Shown: one piece after another, positions 48,321-59,560 of the stretch
Numbering within the stretch: the stretch's first letter is position 1
Layout of the letters: each line of letters begins with the position of its first letter
NCBI GenBank assembly: GCA_032209605.1
Contig: JASFXZ010000044.1
Span: forward strand, 2,542,001 to 2,606,000
Reading direction: 5' to 3'
DNA length: 64,000 nt
Source: Mactromeris polynyma
Taxonomy: Eukaryota; Mollusca; Bivalvia; Venerida; Mactridae
Translations under genes and position numbers: made by a program
The notes under the pieces: generated by a model
The model's input: the letters and a program-made list of their open reading frames with translations, nothing else
Told to the model about the DNA's origin: nothing
Database searches by the model: none

Positions 48321-51252
48321 CTAGGCATACTTTGGTATTATTCCTGTCCTGAAATTGCACAACATAAAACATATAAATATAATGTCTGAGGAAAGTTTAG
48401 TTTCCGTTGCTGTCATTGGCTCAACAAGAATTTTGAATGTTTTAGCGAGACCGATTATTCTCTCAATATGCACTCTCTTACTGGAAATTTTCCTGTCCTT
48501 AATAACCGTCTCGCCACACATCCTGTTTTTTTTTTTAAAAACGTAGGAATGTTTATTGAAACATCTCGGGGAGCAAACAAGTCCTGAACATTGAAGCCCT
48601 TATCGGCCATTATGCTGTCTTTTGGGTCACATAAATACATAAGCGAACTTCTCTCAGTAATTTGTCTGTCACTAGTACGTCCACCATAGGCACTTGACAA
48701 AAAGACACTAGCCCACCTGGTGTAGCTCCAACTAAAACTTTAGCAGTATTTCTATTCTTGTAAGTAGAGAATGTCTGCTGCTGAGACTTGGGGTTTTTAG
48801 GTTTTTTTATTGGGCATTCTGTCCCATCAATTATAACTCGGGTTGATGGAAAAGAATTTCTAAAGCCGCTTGGAGCAAAATACCTCACAAGTTCTTTTGG
48901 TGGCCATAAGTTCAATTCCTGCCACTGTAAAGCCATGAATTTAATCCAAGTAATGACAATATTGAGAACTGCTGTTTCTGACATGCCAAACATTCTGGCC
49001 AACTCAAAACTAGTTGTATGTCGCCGTAGTTTCATCAACGCCATTAAGAATTGATCTGGCACATCAACTGACACAACTTGATGGTACACATACTTGAGGC
49101 AGTGTGCGGCTGGACCAAGCGTATGCAAAACAAGCTCAAACTTTAGAATGTTCTCAACACCTGTGTAGAAGTGTACTGCTTCATTATCATTTCTAAAGTT
49201 TTCTATTGAATACATTCTCTGGAAAGGTGTTTGAGTTGGTACTGAAGCAAAGCATTTGCGAATTTCATCACTAGTATTGTTATCTTCTGAAACAGAGCTG
49301 TCTGAACAAAAAATATCATTTGTGATTTCTATACAGGATCCTAAGTTTAAATCATTTACACATGTGTTCTGTTCTTGAATTATTTCAACACCACCTAAGT
49401 TTTCCTTATTTTCCTCTAACATTGAGTCATCATACAACAATTTCCTTCTTTTGGCTGCTCGGGCGACACACCGAGTGCGCCTCTCAGCCGTATCAGGTTT
49501 CACTGTCTTCCAGGCAAACACGCTAGGTACAGCTGATTTCTTAAGTGTTCTTCTCTCTGGAACAGTACCTGAAATAAAAGAATGGGCTGGTTAAAATATG
49601 CTTTTATTGGACTATTTTATATGTAGCTTTACGTCTTGGAAAAGAAAAGTCAATATTAGCTTTTGGTTAGGTCTATAGTTCAGAAAGAGAAGAAATTTAA
49701 GTAAACCTATCAAATCAACCGGAAATCCCTGACAAAGTTCAAACTCCGGAACTCATGACTTGATACAAGCATTCACATGTGACCAAATTCTATTCAACTA
49801 TTATTGGGATACCAGAAGATTATTCACTCAAAATTGAAGACTCAAGTCCAAAATTTGTTGCGAAAATGTAGATCTATTGATTTATATACCAGCATACTGA
49901 TGTAGTGATGACCTATAACTTCTAAATGTGTCAGTAAGTAGCTGAATACCTCGAGTAAACAACTGTCTATTAATTATGAAAGATATTTGATGTTGTGAAC
50001 ATTGCATTTTCACTGGTGTTTCCAATTCAACAATACACTTTTCTTTCAAAGCGAAAACTAATTATTTTTTCGAACTCCACCCACTTTTTCCTTAGCACCA
50101 GAAGAGACGTAAAATAACGATCTCGTAAAAAATAATGTAAACATGTCATTTCTTTGTACGTAAAAAGACACACAACGATTACTTACCATGATATGTGACA
50201 GCTATATAGTCGTCATCAACGAAGTGATTCCGGCAAATGTAGCAGAACTTGCTTGGCGGCGACCATATAGCGCGAGTGTTTTTTCGGTAACTGGTCAACT
50301 CGTACCGTAGTCAACTCGTACGTCGGTCAACTCGTACGTCGGTCAACTCGTACCGTGTTTGGTCAACTCGTACTGTGGTCAGCTCGTACCGTAGTTAACT
50401 CGTACCTTGCCTATTTAACTCGTACCTTTGTCAATTTTTACCTGTTATGGTCAACTCGTACCTTAATATTTGGTCAACTCGTACCTTATATAACTTTAAT
50501 CTGTATACTAATGCATATTATTTAGTTCTTTTTTTTCAGATATCATTTATGATTGACATCAGTTATTGTGAACATTTTGCCAGAGGAAGCCTTTATCGTT
50601 ATGAAGATCGTTTGTTCCAAGAAATGTGTACATTATACATTAATATAAAAAGAGATATTAATTAGCATAAAAAATGACTTGAATTACGAAGGTACGAGTT
50701 GACCAACATGCGTTATATGCCGTCTATTAAGTAATGATTAACGGTACTGTGAAAGTTTGATATGTTTACACTGGTCACAAATGAGCCACACAATACAGGA
50801 AAAGCTTACTTTTAATCATATTAACTCTATTAATAAATGTTTGTATGACTTGAATATTACTTGTTTTACCGAAGGTACGAGTTGACCAACTGGTATTAGC
50901 TGCCGCATAATAAGTACTGACAAACATTACCAGTATAGTTATACTGTTCAAAATTGTTCACCGAATACAGGAAAATACAGTAACTCTTAATTCTATAATG
51001 AATAACTGTTAATACTAACTGATAAAAAATGAAGGTACGAGTTAACTACGGTACGAGCTGACCACGGTACGAGTTGACCAAAAACGGTACGAGTTGACCG
51101 ACGTACGAGTTGACTACGGTGCGAGTTGACTGGAAACCGTTTTTTCCACGTCTTATCGCTTGGATCCATGAATCTCGGCGCTGTTTATTCGCGGGCAGAA
51201 TATGATGACCACTGCTTTTACATTCTGGTACAATACAGTACGTCTCCGGCAT
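48321..51252 (-). pseudogene. THAP-domain DDE (DDE_Tnp_4-like) transposase
   Basis: Begins MPETYCIVPECKSSGHHILP, the C-x4-C start of a THAP zinc finger. This exon is split by an 835-bp insert. The remaining THAP residues (W-x-P then FCYICRNHFVDDDY) follow at 50290-50187. A GT-AG intron spans 50186-49569. The next exon begins GTVPERRTLKKSAVPSVF, the A-V-P-S-F tail typical after THAP domains, then a helix-turn-helix region and the DDE core: IIDGTE (first D), YGGRTSDRQI (second D), MADKGF (third D) and VHIERIIG (E). Two frame changes interrupt the core, at a T run near 48693 and a 12-base A/T run near 48526-48540. Both are homopolymers, so they could be real lesions or assembly errors. Convergent with the YqaJ gene. 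Confidence 0.75.
50295..51129. mobile_element. 835-bp TIR element nested in the THAP exon
   Basis: The termini are inverted arrays of a TCAACTCGTACC-type motif, at least six per end (50295-50480 and ~51031-51129), complementary to each other. CTGG lies at both borders (50291-50294 and 51130-51133), a 4-bp target duplication. The interior is AT-rich and has no transposase; the 72-codon ORF at 50447-50665 looks fortuitous. It is non-autonomous, and the superfamily is unknown to me. Confidence 0.75.
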
Positions 51253-51393
51253 TTTACACAAGTTTTTGATTACATTTTTTTGCTTCAACGCGTTTCTATT
51301 GACAAGCTGTCAAATGGAACAATGCTGAGATAATCCGCATGATTAGGACCAAAGCGATCGTAGCGCCACCAATTCTGCGATAAGGAACGATAA

Positions 51394-51642
51394 CTCAGGG
51401 CGCTCATTAAAGTCGTATTGTAACCTATTGCCTTCGAACCTCCACCGAATTTCTCTGTCAGCCTTCAGCTTTTTAATGTCCTCCGTAGTTAACGAACGTT
51501 CACGCACTTCAGATTTTAACAAATTAATTTCGTTTTTCTGTCCTTTCAATTCATTTAGAATTTCTTTCAAGTTATTACTAATGTCCAATTGCACATTATT
51601 AGTACACGAATTATTTTCGCCAACGCCCAATGTATTGTCCAT
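51394..51642 (-). pseudogene. Gag, N-terminal part, of the Ngaro-like element
   Basis: Starts at ATG 51642, just after A1. It shows an amphipathic, probably coiled-coil stretch (about residues 20-60, NLKEILNELKGQKNEINLLK) and then RWRFEGNRLQYDFN, a motif type I associate with DIRS/Ngaro Gag-like proteins. The frame is interrupted at 51393 by the inserted transposon; the apparent tail to 51343 is transposon sequence. Removing the insert with one 3-base target copy brings it into frame with 44853-44284. Confidence 0.75.
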
Positions 51643-51654
51643 TGTTATCGATTT

Positions 51655-51805
51655 ATTTTTGTGTGTGGACGGCCAACTGTCTCAAGGCTGAATGAAAAAA
51701 CCGGTTACTCAACCACGCACGAAACCTCGTGCGTAAACGCCACCTATCGGAGCTTATACCAAGGGAAATTAATTTTCGTCTAATTCGTTAACTCAAACAA
51801 CAGAA
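51655..51805 (-). repeat. Ngaro-like A1 repeat (5' end)
   Basis: 151-bp partner of A2. On the minus strand the gag start codon (51642-51640) follows it by 12 bases. Confidence 0.8.
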
Positions 51806-52657
51806 CTTTTTCAACCCAGCTGTTCTTTCCAATTATTAAACTCGTCAATAATCCATGAAATTTGTTACTTGCATCTTCTGACTCAGTCTTATGAAAAATT
51901 GCCAATTCGTATAATACAAAGTTGAATTTTCGACTTTCATATTTGCTTGTTTTATATTCAGCATTGCTTGAGGTCATGTCTGCTAGGTTTAATTCCGAAA
52001 TTGTTCAGTTGTAACTCAAAAGTAAAGTACATTTTATTTGATTAAACATGTGCCACTTTAAGTTTTCAAATGACTCTATTACAATTAACCCTACCCAAGG
52101 TAAAACAATTAAATCCAATCATCTACCACTTTCATCCCATGGACAGTTTGTGGCATGTTAGCAGGGAAACTAAAGTTTATGAATCGATTTATTTCAAAGG
52201 AAAATAATTCAAGATGCAACAAATAATAATTTTAGATTTTGTGTATTTTTAAGTATCTGCTTCATAACTTTAATATCATTACCGCTACCTAACGGACTGT
52301 GGCGATACCGACAATACTAGTATGATTCGTGAAAGTTTTATACGACGGACGTTGTAAACAGAAATATGTCGTGAATAGTACTTTCGGTTTTAATTTGACG
52401 GACAAGATATGGTTCGTGGTTTAATTTTCGCGGAAGATTACGATAGCGCGAATTATAGACACCGCCAAATCAAAGCCGTTCAAATAACGCCAATATTTCA
52501 CTCCGCAGATATAAAGACGTATTCAGTAAATTAGAAAAAACTTCTTGGCGACATACGGTTTTCAGTGACCGTCGATGGTTCCATGTGTCATATTTTTTGT
52601 CGGAACCAAAATTCGTTCTGCAAATTGTATCTAAATATTACCAATTATCTATACATT

Positions 52658-53690
52658 TAGCATAAGCAACTATTTTAGACATCAATTGGCAATTTTTCGT
52701 AAGACTGGGTCTTCTGTGCCATTTCACAACTTTGATGACAGTAAATTTGGCTGTGAAGGGTCCTGGTTAACAAGGTTTCAGTGAGGTCTTAAAAAGTACC
52801 TATTGTTCTGGGTTTTAGGTTAAAGGTGCTGAACTCCAGATTGAAAACAAATCGTCGTTTTTGCAATTCCGCAAAATATGTGTAGTTGTATCATCATACA
52901 CGTAAATAAAAGCTGTAGATGGTGAATATTTGAATAATTTTAAGCAATTAGGCTAATTAAATCGCCGTCGTAATATCGAGCAATCGAAGTTTTCCAGTTT
53001 AAAAATACCGCGGAGTTCCCATCCAGCATGCACCTCACGAGTCACATGATCAATTTGCAAAATAAACATACACAATGGCGTTCAGTGATTATTTATTTTC
53101 GTTGCGTGCAAATAAATAGTAAGTGACTTATAGCTACCTTGTTTACTGCATTTATTCTTTTCTTTGCGCTGATGAATTGTTTGAATGACAGAGACGTTCC
53201 GAATGTGCATGAGCTCAATGTTTACGGTTCTATTTTTAGATTTACAGGGTAGACTAACCCTAGTAAAATTTTCGATGGAAAAATACGAAAAACTACGCTA
53301 TGGCAATGTTTCGCAAGTAATGATGAATGAAAGTAATAATGTTTTAGAGCTTTACGTGCAACAATATCAAGATTTTGTTAATATTTGACAATTTTCTTTT
53401 TTTTTGCTCGCTCGTCAATCTGGAGTTCAGCACCTTTAAGGTCAATGTTACTAAAAAAAAAGTATGCTCAATGCCTTTTGTTAGGAATGAGATTTTGCGA
53501 CCTAACTGGAGCACTAGTGTGTAAAAAATTCCAATCACTTAAACTTAATCCTCCAGTGTGGAATGTGGATGTCTGCGACTGCCCCTTGTTCAATAATAAA
53601 TTGTCAACATTGTCGATAAAAAATATGTTTTCGCACATAAACATTGTCAGGCCATTGTAACGTCAATAATGTGGATATGAATGAAATAGA
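52658..53690. repeat. Dispersed repeat R, copy split by an insertion
   Basis: Matches 2081-2560 in the same orientation on both sides of the insertion at 52820-53439. Landmarks on the left are GGCTGTGAAGGGTCCTGGTT and on the right CTCAATGCCTTTTGTTAGGA. Sequence 51861-52657 shows no gene. Confidence 0.7.
52820..53439. mobile_element. TTAA-flanked TIR element (~0.6 kb)
   Basis: TTAA at 52820-52823 and 53436-53439 encloses a 21-bp perfect inverted repeat starting AGGTGCTGAACTCCAGATTG. The relative at 2081-2560 lacks this insert, so insertion is directly supported. TTAA targets suggest piggyBac-type mobilisation, though the tip is not the usual CCC. The 67-codon ORF inside has no recognised domain, so the element is non-autonomous. 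Confidence 0.75.
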
Positions 53691-53955
53691 TGATAAACTT
53701 GTTTTTTTACCTTAAGCAAAGCAGAAGGAGCTGCAAAAGGATCCCAGTATGTACAGTGAAACCTCAATAAAAAAACATCTTTCTGACTGTAGTGGTCTTT
53801 AATTGAAGTTTCACTGTAATGAGTATGCGCCCTTCAAATAAATGGTGTTGATGATGAGTTCTAGTTAAAACGTATGCTGAGCAAAACAGTTAACCAAATA
53901 TATTCATATTTAGCGCTATAGGTTACAGGACTAAACGTCATTCGTAACTGAAGAC

Positions 53956-54030
53956 TCGCCCGGTAAGGTCAGTTGGTAGAGCACCGGGCTGTCAGCCGGG
54001 AGGTCTGAGTTCGATTCCCGGACAGATCAT
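53956..54030 (+). ncRNA. tRNA-like head of a SINE (or decayed tRNA gene, GTC anticodon-like)
   Basis: GGTCAGTTGGTAGAGC fits an RNA polymerase III A box with D-arm, and GAGTTCGATTCCC fits a B box with T-loop. The middle CCGGGCTGTCAGCCGGG would place GTC (Asp) in an anticodon loop, with a G-G mismatch in the stem. The acceptor stem (GCCCGGT against ACAGATC) does not pair, which argues against a working tRNA and for a tRNA-derived SINE promoter. The ~100 bases after it may be the SINE body; no A-rich tail was identified. Confidence 0.6.
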
Positions 54031-55300
54031 TTTCTTCTGTCTGTGACATTTGGCTACGGTCATTTGTCCTACACCACCGATTCATGTGTAAGAGGCAAGT
54101 TACTACTGTTTGATAAATAATACCAGGAAACAGGTTAGCTCAACTTGTCATATATATCTAGATCTAACTGAAAAATGTTGAAATAATTAATAATCTTAAA
54201 TAATTCATTATTTTTAATACATTAATTTTACGAATAAATTGTTTGACTTGAATGAAACTGTAAGACTAAATCACTAAATATTGGACCTTCATTTGGAAGA
54301 TTTGGATTATTTAAAGTGACGGAAACTCCTAAAATGTTGCTTTAATTTTTTGCTCAGTTTACAACGCAACCTCCTCAGAGTAATATCCTTATATGTGTTA
54401 TCTCCCTTTGTCCCTATATACAATTAGAAGAGAGAGAGAGAGGGACCTCTAGAAGGGATAAAGGAAGGGGACTCGTGACAATATCCTGTGGTTGAGAGGT
54501 TGTTGTTGTTATGGAGAAGTCAAACTGTTGGTAGGCCTACACTTTACTTCTGGAATATTTATAATGTTGCTCAAGAGAGGACCACTCTGGGGACTACAGG
54601 TTGTACTATATTATAAATTGTCCACAGTCTTTATTTATGATTGTACCAACCAGTAGTTATAAAATTTATTTGGACTTCCTTAAAAAGTATTTGTTTGCGG
54701 TTATGCGACTCGGTATTTTAACAAGTTGTTTTAATTTAGACCTGTAATGGCTAAAAGACCGAACAAAATTTCATCGATAATCCTGAAACAATAAATTGAG
54801 CCGCGGCATTTTTCATGACCGATCGCGTAACTGCAAACTAACATTTTTTAAAGAATGGCCTTAGTATATCTGTATGGTATAACATTTCCGATCCGTAGCT
54901 AGAGCGACGTGAGGGGGTTTCCTGGGGCATGAGGTTTTTGTTTTAGAGAAAAAATATACTCTTTTTTTGTTCCTCGTAAATAAGTATATATGGGTCGAGG
55001 ACATCCCACTCCATACTTTACAAAATAGCTGTTAGTATGCATAAGAAAACAAGGTTAGTATTTCAATGAAGTTAAGATTCAATGTGATACAGATATTTTT
55101 TTGAATAAGGTTATATTACACTAACGCAGAAATTATTAACTTACACTTGGTTGATTAGTATAATATTCATAGTTATCAAGAAAGTATCATTAAGGGTTCA
55201 AAACTTCATAAAATATTATGATATTCCCCTCCAAAGATAAATAAGTTGAACTTGCATTCAATAAATGTTCCTGACTACTTTATATTGTGACTATTATACA
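54031..55300. other. No gene recognised; short repeats
   Basis: Holds a (GA)n tract at 54429-54443 and sequence at 54470-54496 related to the fold-back element at 15262-15386. Otherwise AT-rich, with no ORF worth naming. Confidence 0.5.
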
Positions 55301-55307
55301 AATGTAA

Positions 55308-58300
55308 TTAATTAATAAAATCGGCTACAAATGTCCAGTTAATTTTGTTTTCATCCTTTGTAGTTGTTTTGTTTTCAATTGCCAAGACTAGTGAAATGCT
55401 TTTCTTTAGGCCAGTCAATGTCGGCATAGTGTTTGTTCTTTTACACAAGTATATATATATTTTAGATTGTAGGTAAAACATGTTACATCTTTTTTGGCTA
55501 CCTAATATAAAAGTTTTACTATCAATGTCTATATCAACTTTTTTAACGTATTGAATTATTTCTGAGATGATATTCTGTATTATTGGGCATTCCCAAAATA
55601 AATGAATTAATGTTTCTTTTTCTTTATTACAAAATGTACAGTTTTCTGAAGATAAAATTCCCATTTTATATAATAAAATGTTAGTAGCTAAAATTCTGTG
55701 ATTGATTCTAGTTTGCAACCATTGTAGGTATGTGTCATTTGTCGCATTAAAGACCCAGCTATATATATAATGGTACACATTTTTTCATTTTTGTTGACTT
55801 TTTGGCAGAACATTAGATTTTATCAGCAAGTTATATGGTGAAACTACTCCTTTTTTACTGAATAAGACTGGTTCAGAATATTTTGGAACTATAGGATACA
55901 ATTGATTTTCTTTGTCATTCTTGTTAATTGCCATTGATTTAATGGTCAATTTAATGGATTTTACCATTCCTTCATAATGGAAAAAGTTAATATTAGTTCC
56001 AGTCATTCTTTCTAAATCAGTTCTTTTTACAAAGTTACCATTTTTCATCAATAGGTCTTTGATGTATCTGATACCTCTATTGTACCATGACTTGTAAAAA
56101 ACAGGATTCTTGTCTATCAAAAATTTATGATTATAAAATAAAGGCAAGTTTAAAAAATCATCAACAGATTCAACTGTTGATACATCTATAACATTTGTAT
56201 ATGCATACAGTACATCATTCCAGAAGGAGTTTTTTATTGTTCCATGAATTTTAAAAATGTACATTTTGCCACAATTGATAATCATCTCTAAATTGAAAAT
56301 ATGTGTTACAAATTGATAAATATTACTATTATTTTCTGAGATTAATCTTCTTAACCACGATAATTTTAGACATGTATGCATAGATATCTATCATTTTTAA
56401 TCCACCATCTGTATATTTCTTAATCAAAATTTCCTTTTTGATTTTTGGTGTCCCCTGCCAAATAAATGCATAAAACAATGTGTTTATAGATTGAATAATA
56501 TCTGTGGGTGGATTTGGTAAAGAGGTGAATAAGTGTGTTAATAGTGGCAATATTAGAGACTTTATAACTCTTATACGGCCTATTGGAGTTAACTCTCTTT
56601 TATTCCAATGTTTAAGGCATTGTTTTATTGTTTCTATCTTTTCATTAAAATTGAGAGGTATCATTTTTTCTAAATCAACATGGAACTTTAAACCTAGAAA
56701 TTTGAAAGATGTACAATTCCATTCTAGTTTCCATCTTGTTTTAATTGACATTGTACTATATTTTTTGGAGCCTATCCATATAACATGTGTTTTATCAAAG
56801 TTTTATCAAAGTTAACTTTTAATCCAGAGAATAAGGAAAAAATGTGTAAAACTTTGAGAGTAGAATGTAAAGATTGTTCTGAACCATCTAATAGTAATGA
56901 GGTATCGTCTGGAAATTGTGATATCTTAAACTCCATCCCTTTTATTTTGATACCTTTAATATTGTTTTCATTCCTTATTTTTATGGCTAATATCTCAGCA
57001 CATAAAATGAAGATATAGGGACTTAATGGATCACCTTGTCGGCATCCACGACCAATATTGAAAAATTCTGACAAGTAGCCATTTATTTGAAGTGCGGTTT
57101 GAATTTTATTAAAAAATAATGAAATCCATTGTTTAAACATTGGTCCAAATTTAAAAAGGTCTAAAGTTTTATTTATAAACTCAAAAGATAGGGTATCAAA
57201 TGCTTTCTGGAAATCAATCATCATCAGAAAACCTGGTATCTTATGTTTTACTGTATAATTCATTACATCATAAAGTAAGCGAGTATTTTCCCCCATAAAT
57301 CTACCTTTAATCAAACCTGTTTGATCTTTACTAATTAAGGTGTCTAGAACTGATTTCATTCTGTGAGCAAAAGAACCAGACGCTAATTTAAATACTGTGT
57401 TTAACAAAGTCAAGGAGGGCGCCAATTATTCAAAAATTGTTTCGGTTTATTTTTTTTTGGAATACAGGTTATTATTCCTTGTTTTTGGGAAACTGAAAAT
57501 TCTCCCTTGTAGAAAGCACTATTTATAGATCGTTCAACAAAGTGTCCTAATTGTTTCTAGAAGGTCTTAAAAACGTTAGCTGAAAAGCCGTCTGAACCTG
57601 GAGATTTATCATTTTTCAATGTTAAACTAATTTCTGAGTGAGACAGGATACCTTCTAAAGAGTCTGATTGTCTGTTATTTAAAGTAGGGAAAACTGAACC
57701 AGATAAATACTGATTTAGATCAATGTCAATGGATTGTTCATCTTTTGAGTATAAATTACTATATAATATTTTGCCTTCCTTTAATATATCTGACTGATCA
57801 TATATTCGTTGACCGTTGTTTATTTCTAAGAAAGGAATTATTTTTGAAGAGTAATTGTATTTTTCAATGTTACAAAAGTAGTTTGTTGGTTTTTCTCCTT
57901 TATCTATCCATTCAACTCTAGATCTTATCATAAAACCTCACATCTTTTCCTGTCTAATTTGTTCCAGTTCAGTTTTTAAATTAATCGATTGTTCTTTGTT
58001 GTTTTCTGTTAAATTATTCTCTATATCTTCGATTTCTCTGTCATTTTTACATTTAATTTTATAGCTAGAATAAGATATTGTTTTCCCACGTATTTCCATT
58101 TACAGAGTTTCTAGAAAGAGCTGGTCATCTATAGTAAATTGTAAATCTTCATTGTTTATATATTTTATATACACTGGAAGGCAATATTGTTTTTTGATCT
58201 CTTCAATTTGTTCATTAATGCAATTCAAGTATTCTATATCCTGTAGCAGTGAGTTATTAAACTTCCAAAGACCTTTGCCATGTTGTACACTATAAAAATC

Positions 58301-58977
58301 TAGTTTTAGTTCAATTATAGAATGATCCGATTTATAACTTAAACTGATGTCACAACCTTTAACTTGAGGTAATAGGTCCCTAGTTATTAAAAAGGAGTCT
58401 AATCTGGCTTGTTGTAAAGGGACCATTGAGTTCTCTAAAAGCATCACATAATTGTCGACTTTGTATATTTTCTTGTAAAAAAGATCTTGCTTTAATATTG
58501 TTATTCAAGCATTTATAATTACAATAAACTAAGTCAGTATTTAAAACAAAATTGAAATCACCACACCATATGTAGGACTCATTACCAATTTCATCAATAA
58601 GCTGAAATATTTTACTGTAAAAGTTTGGACAATCTTTGTTAGGACCATAAATGTTTATAAGTGTGACTCGTTTAATTAAGTGTCATATCTAATATAATAT
58701 AATTACCATCGTCATCTACATATGTATCATGCAGTTTAACATAAAAAATTCTGTTAAATAAAATTGCTACTCCACGAGCATTTGATTTACCATAACTAAA
58801 ACAACAATCTGCATTCCATTGTGAATAAATTTGTTTCTTTAAATTACTAGTAAAGTGTGTATCTTGTAAGCAGTAGATATCTGCCTGTCTATTTTTCAAG
58901 AACTGGAACATATCTGTCCTCTTAATTGGATTATTTAATCCTCGACAATTGTAAGAAATTATTTTAACCTCAGCCAT
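55308..58977 (-). pseudogene. Non-LTR retrotransposon (LINE) ORF2: endonuclease-RT-zinc finger, multiply frameshifted
   Basis: Read on the minus strand. It starts MAEVKIISYNCRGLNNPIKR (AP-endonuclease), with QDTHF and, in another frame at 58671-58448, the VTLINIYGPN and CGDFNF blocks. RT spans about 57590-56770 with GSDGFSANVF, LIKGRFMGENTRLL, DFQKAFDTLSFEF (catalytic D), GCRQGDPLSPYIF and FPDDTSL, where the usual FADD alanine is proline. Then come the thumb-like region (WNKRELTPIGRIRVIKSL, DGGLKMIDI) and a C-terminal CTFCNKEKETLIHLFWECP zinc finger (C-x2-C...H-x4-C). At least six frames are needed, so it is dead. The architecture fits the L1/Tx1 group. No ORF1 was recognised upstream and no poly-A tail is clear at the 3' end. 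Confidence 0.85.
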
Positions 58978-59560
58978 ATTCTAAAAAGAACATCTTTATG
59001 ATTTCTGTGGTATAGTCAAAACATGTATTAACATTATGTAGCCTTGTGGACAACAATAAAAGTAGTAATTGGAACATAGTATAAAAAACTTCAAATATTG
59101 AAAGCAGTTCTTAAACAATACCAATTATTGAAGATGTGCAAAAAATAAATACAGTGACTAAGTACAATACAGCAGTGTACTCTTCACAACAATGTGAAGG
59201 TTGTTTGCAGTATCCTAATTTCTAAAAAATGCAATTTAAATTCATAAATACATTTAGTGATTACCTAAGCTATCAATGATTACCTAATATCATATTTTGA
59301 AAACACAAACTAGGATTTTCAACGGACCTCAAAGGCATATTCCAATTTGAATTATGAATACATAGTTATTACATAATATCAATTTTGAAAAACAGATTTT
59401 TATTGACCTCAAAGACTTATACCATTTTATATGACAATTACAATTTTTATACATACATACATTTCGTAAATATACATTTAAATACAATATCAAATACCTA
59501 TTGTTTCAATCTCAAAGACAATAAAGTAATACGTACGTACGTACGTACGTATCTTCACGA
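58978..59560. other. 5' flank of the LINE and (ACGT)5 microsatellite
   Basis: A possible 5' UTR of the LINE followed by AT-rich DNA. ACGT is repeated five times at 59531-59550. No gene. Confidence 0.5.

Larger units (their letters stand above)
44857..51390. mobile_element. ISL2EU/Harbinger-like DNA transposon (6.5 kb) inserted in gag
   Basis: Imperfect terminal inverted repeats can be aligned over ~45 bases, sharing TTCC-CTT, GGTGGC and TTGGTCC blocks in the same order. Flanking triplets on the plus strand are TTA (44854-44856) and TAA (51391-51393), a TWA-type target with one mismatch. Inside are two convergent genes: SAP-YqaJ nuclease (45003-47226, plus) and THAP-DDE transposase (48321-51252, minus). 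From general knowledge, the ISL2EU group of eukaryotic IS5-related transposons pairs a DDE transposase with a YqaJ-domain protein. Both genes are damaged, and an 835-bp element interrupts the THAP exon. Confidence 0.75.
40465..51805 (-). mobile_element. DIRS-order (Ngaro-like) tyrosine-recombinase retrotransposon, interrupted
   Basis: On the minus strand the order is A1 (51805-51655), gag, RT/RNase H, tyrosine recombinase, B1 (41622-41520), A2 (41512-41362), B2 (40561-40465). Split direct repeats A1...B1-A2-B2, together with a YR instead of an integrase, define Ngaro-type elements. No methyltransferase domain (as in DIRS1 proper) was seen. Flanks match the continuous sequence at ~7735-7822, giving an empty site. 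Gag is split by a 6.5-kb transposon, A2 and B2 are separated by a 156-bp MITE plus ~640 unexplained bases, and RT/RNase H has two in-frame stops. The element is dead as it stands. Confidence 0.8.

Noticed and set aside
51343..51393. C-terminal tail of the gag ORF
   Set aside because: The last 17 codons of that ORF are the end of the inserted transposon, whose inverted terminus begins at 51390.
53944..54030. Functional tRNA-Asp gene
   Set aside because: The acceptor stem halves do not pair, and the anticodon and T stems each contain a mismatch.
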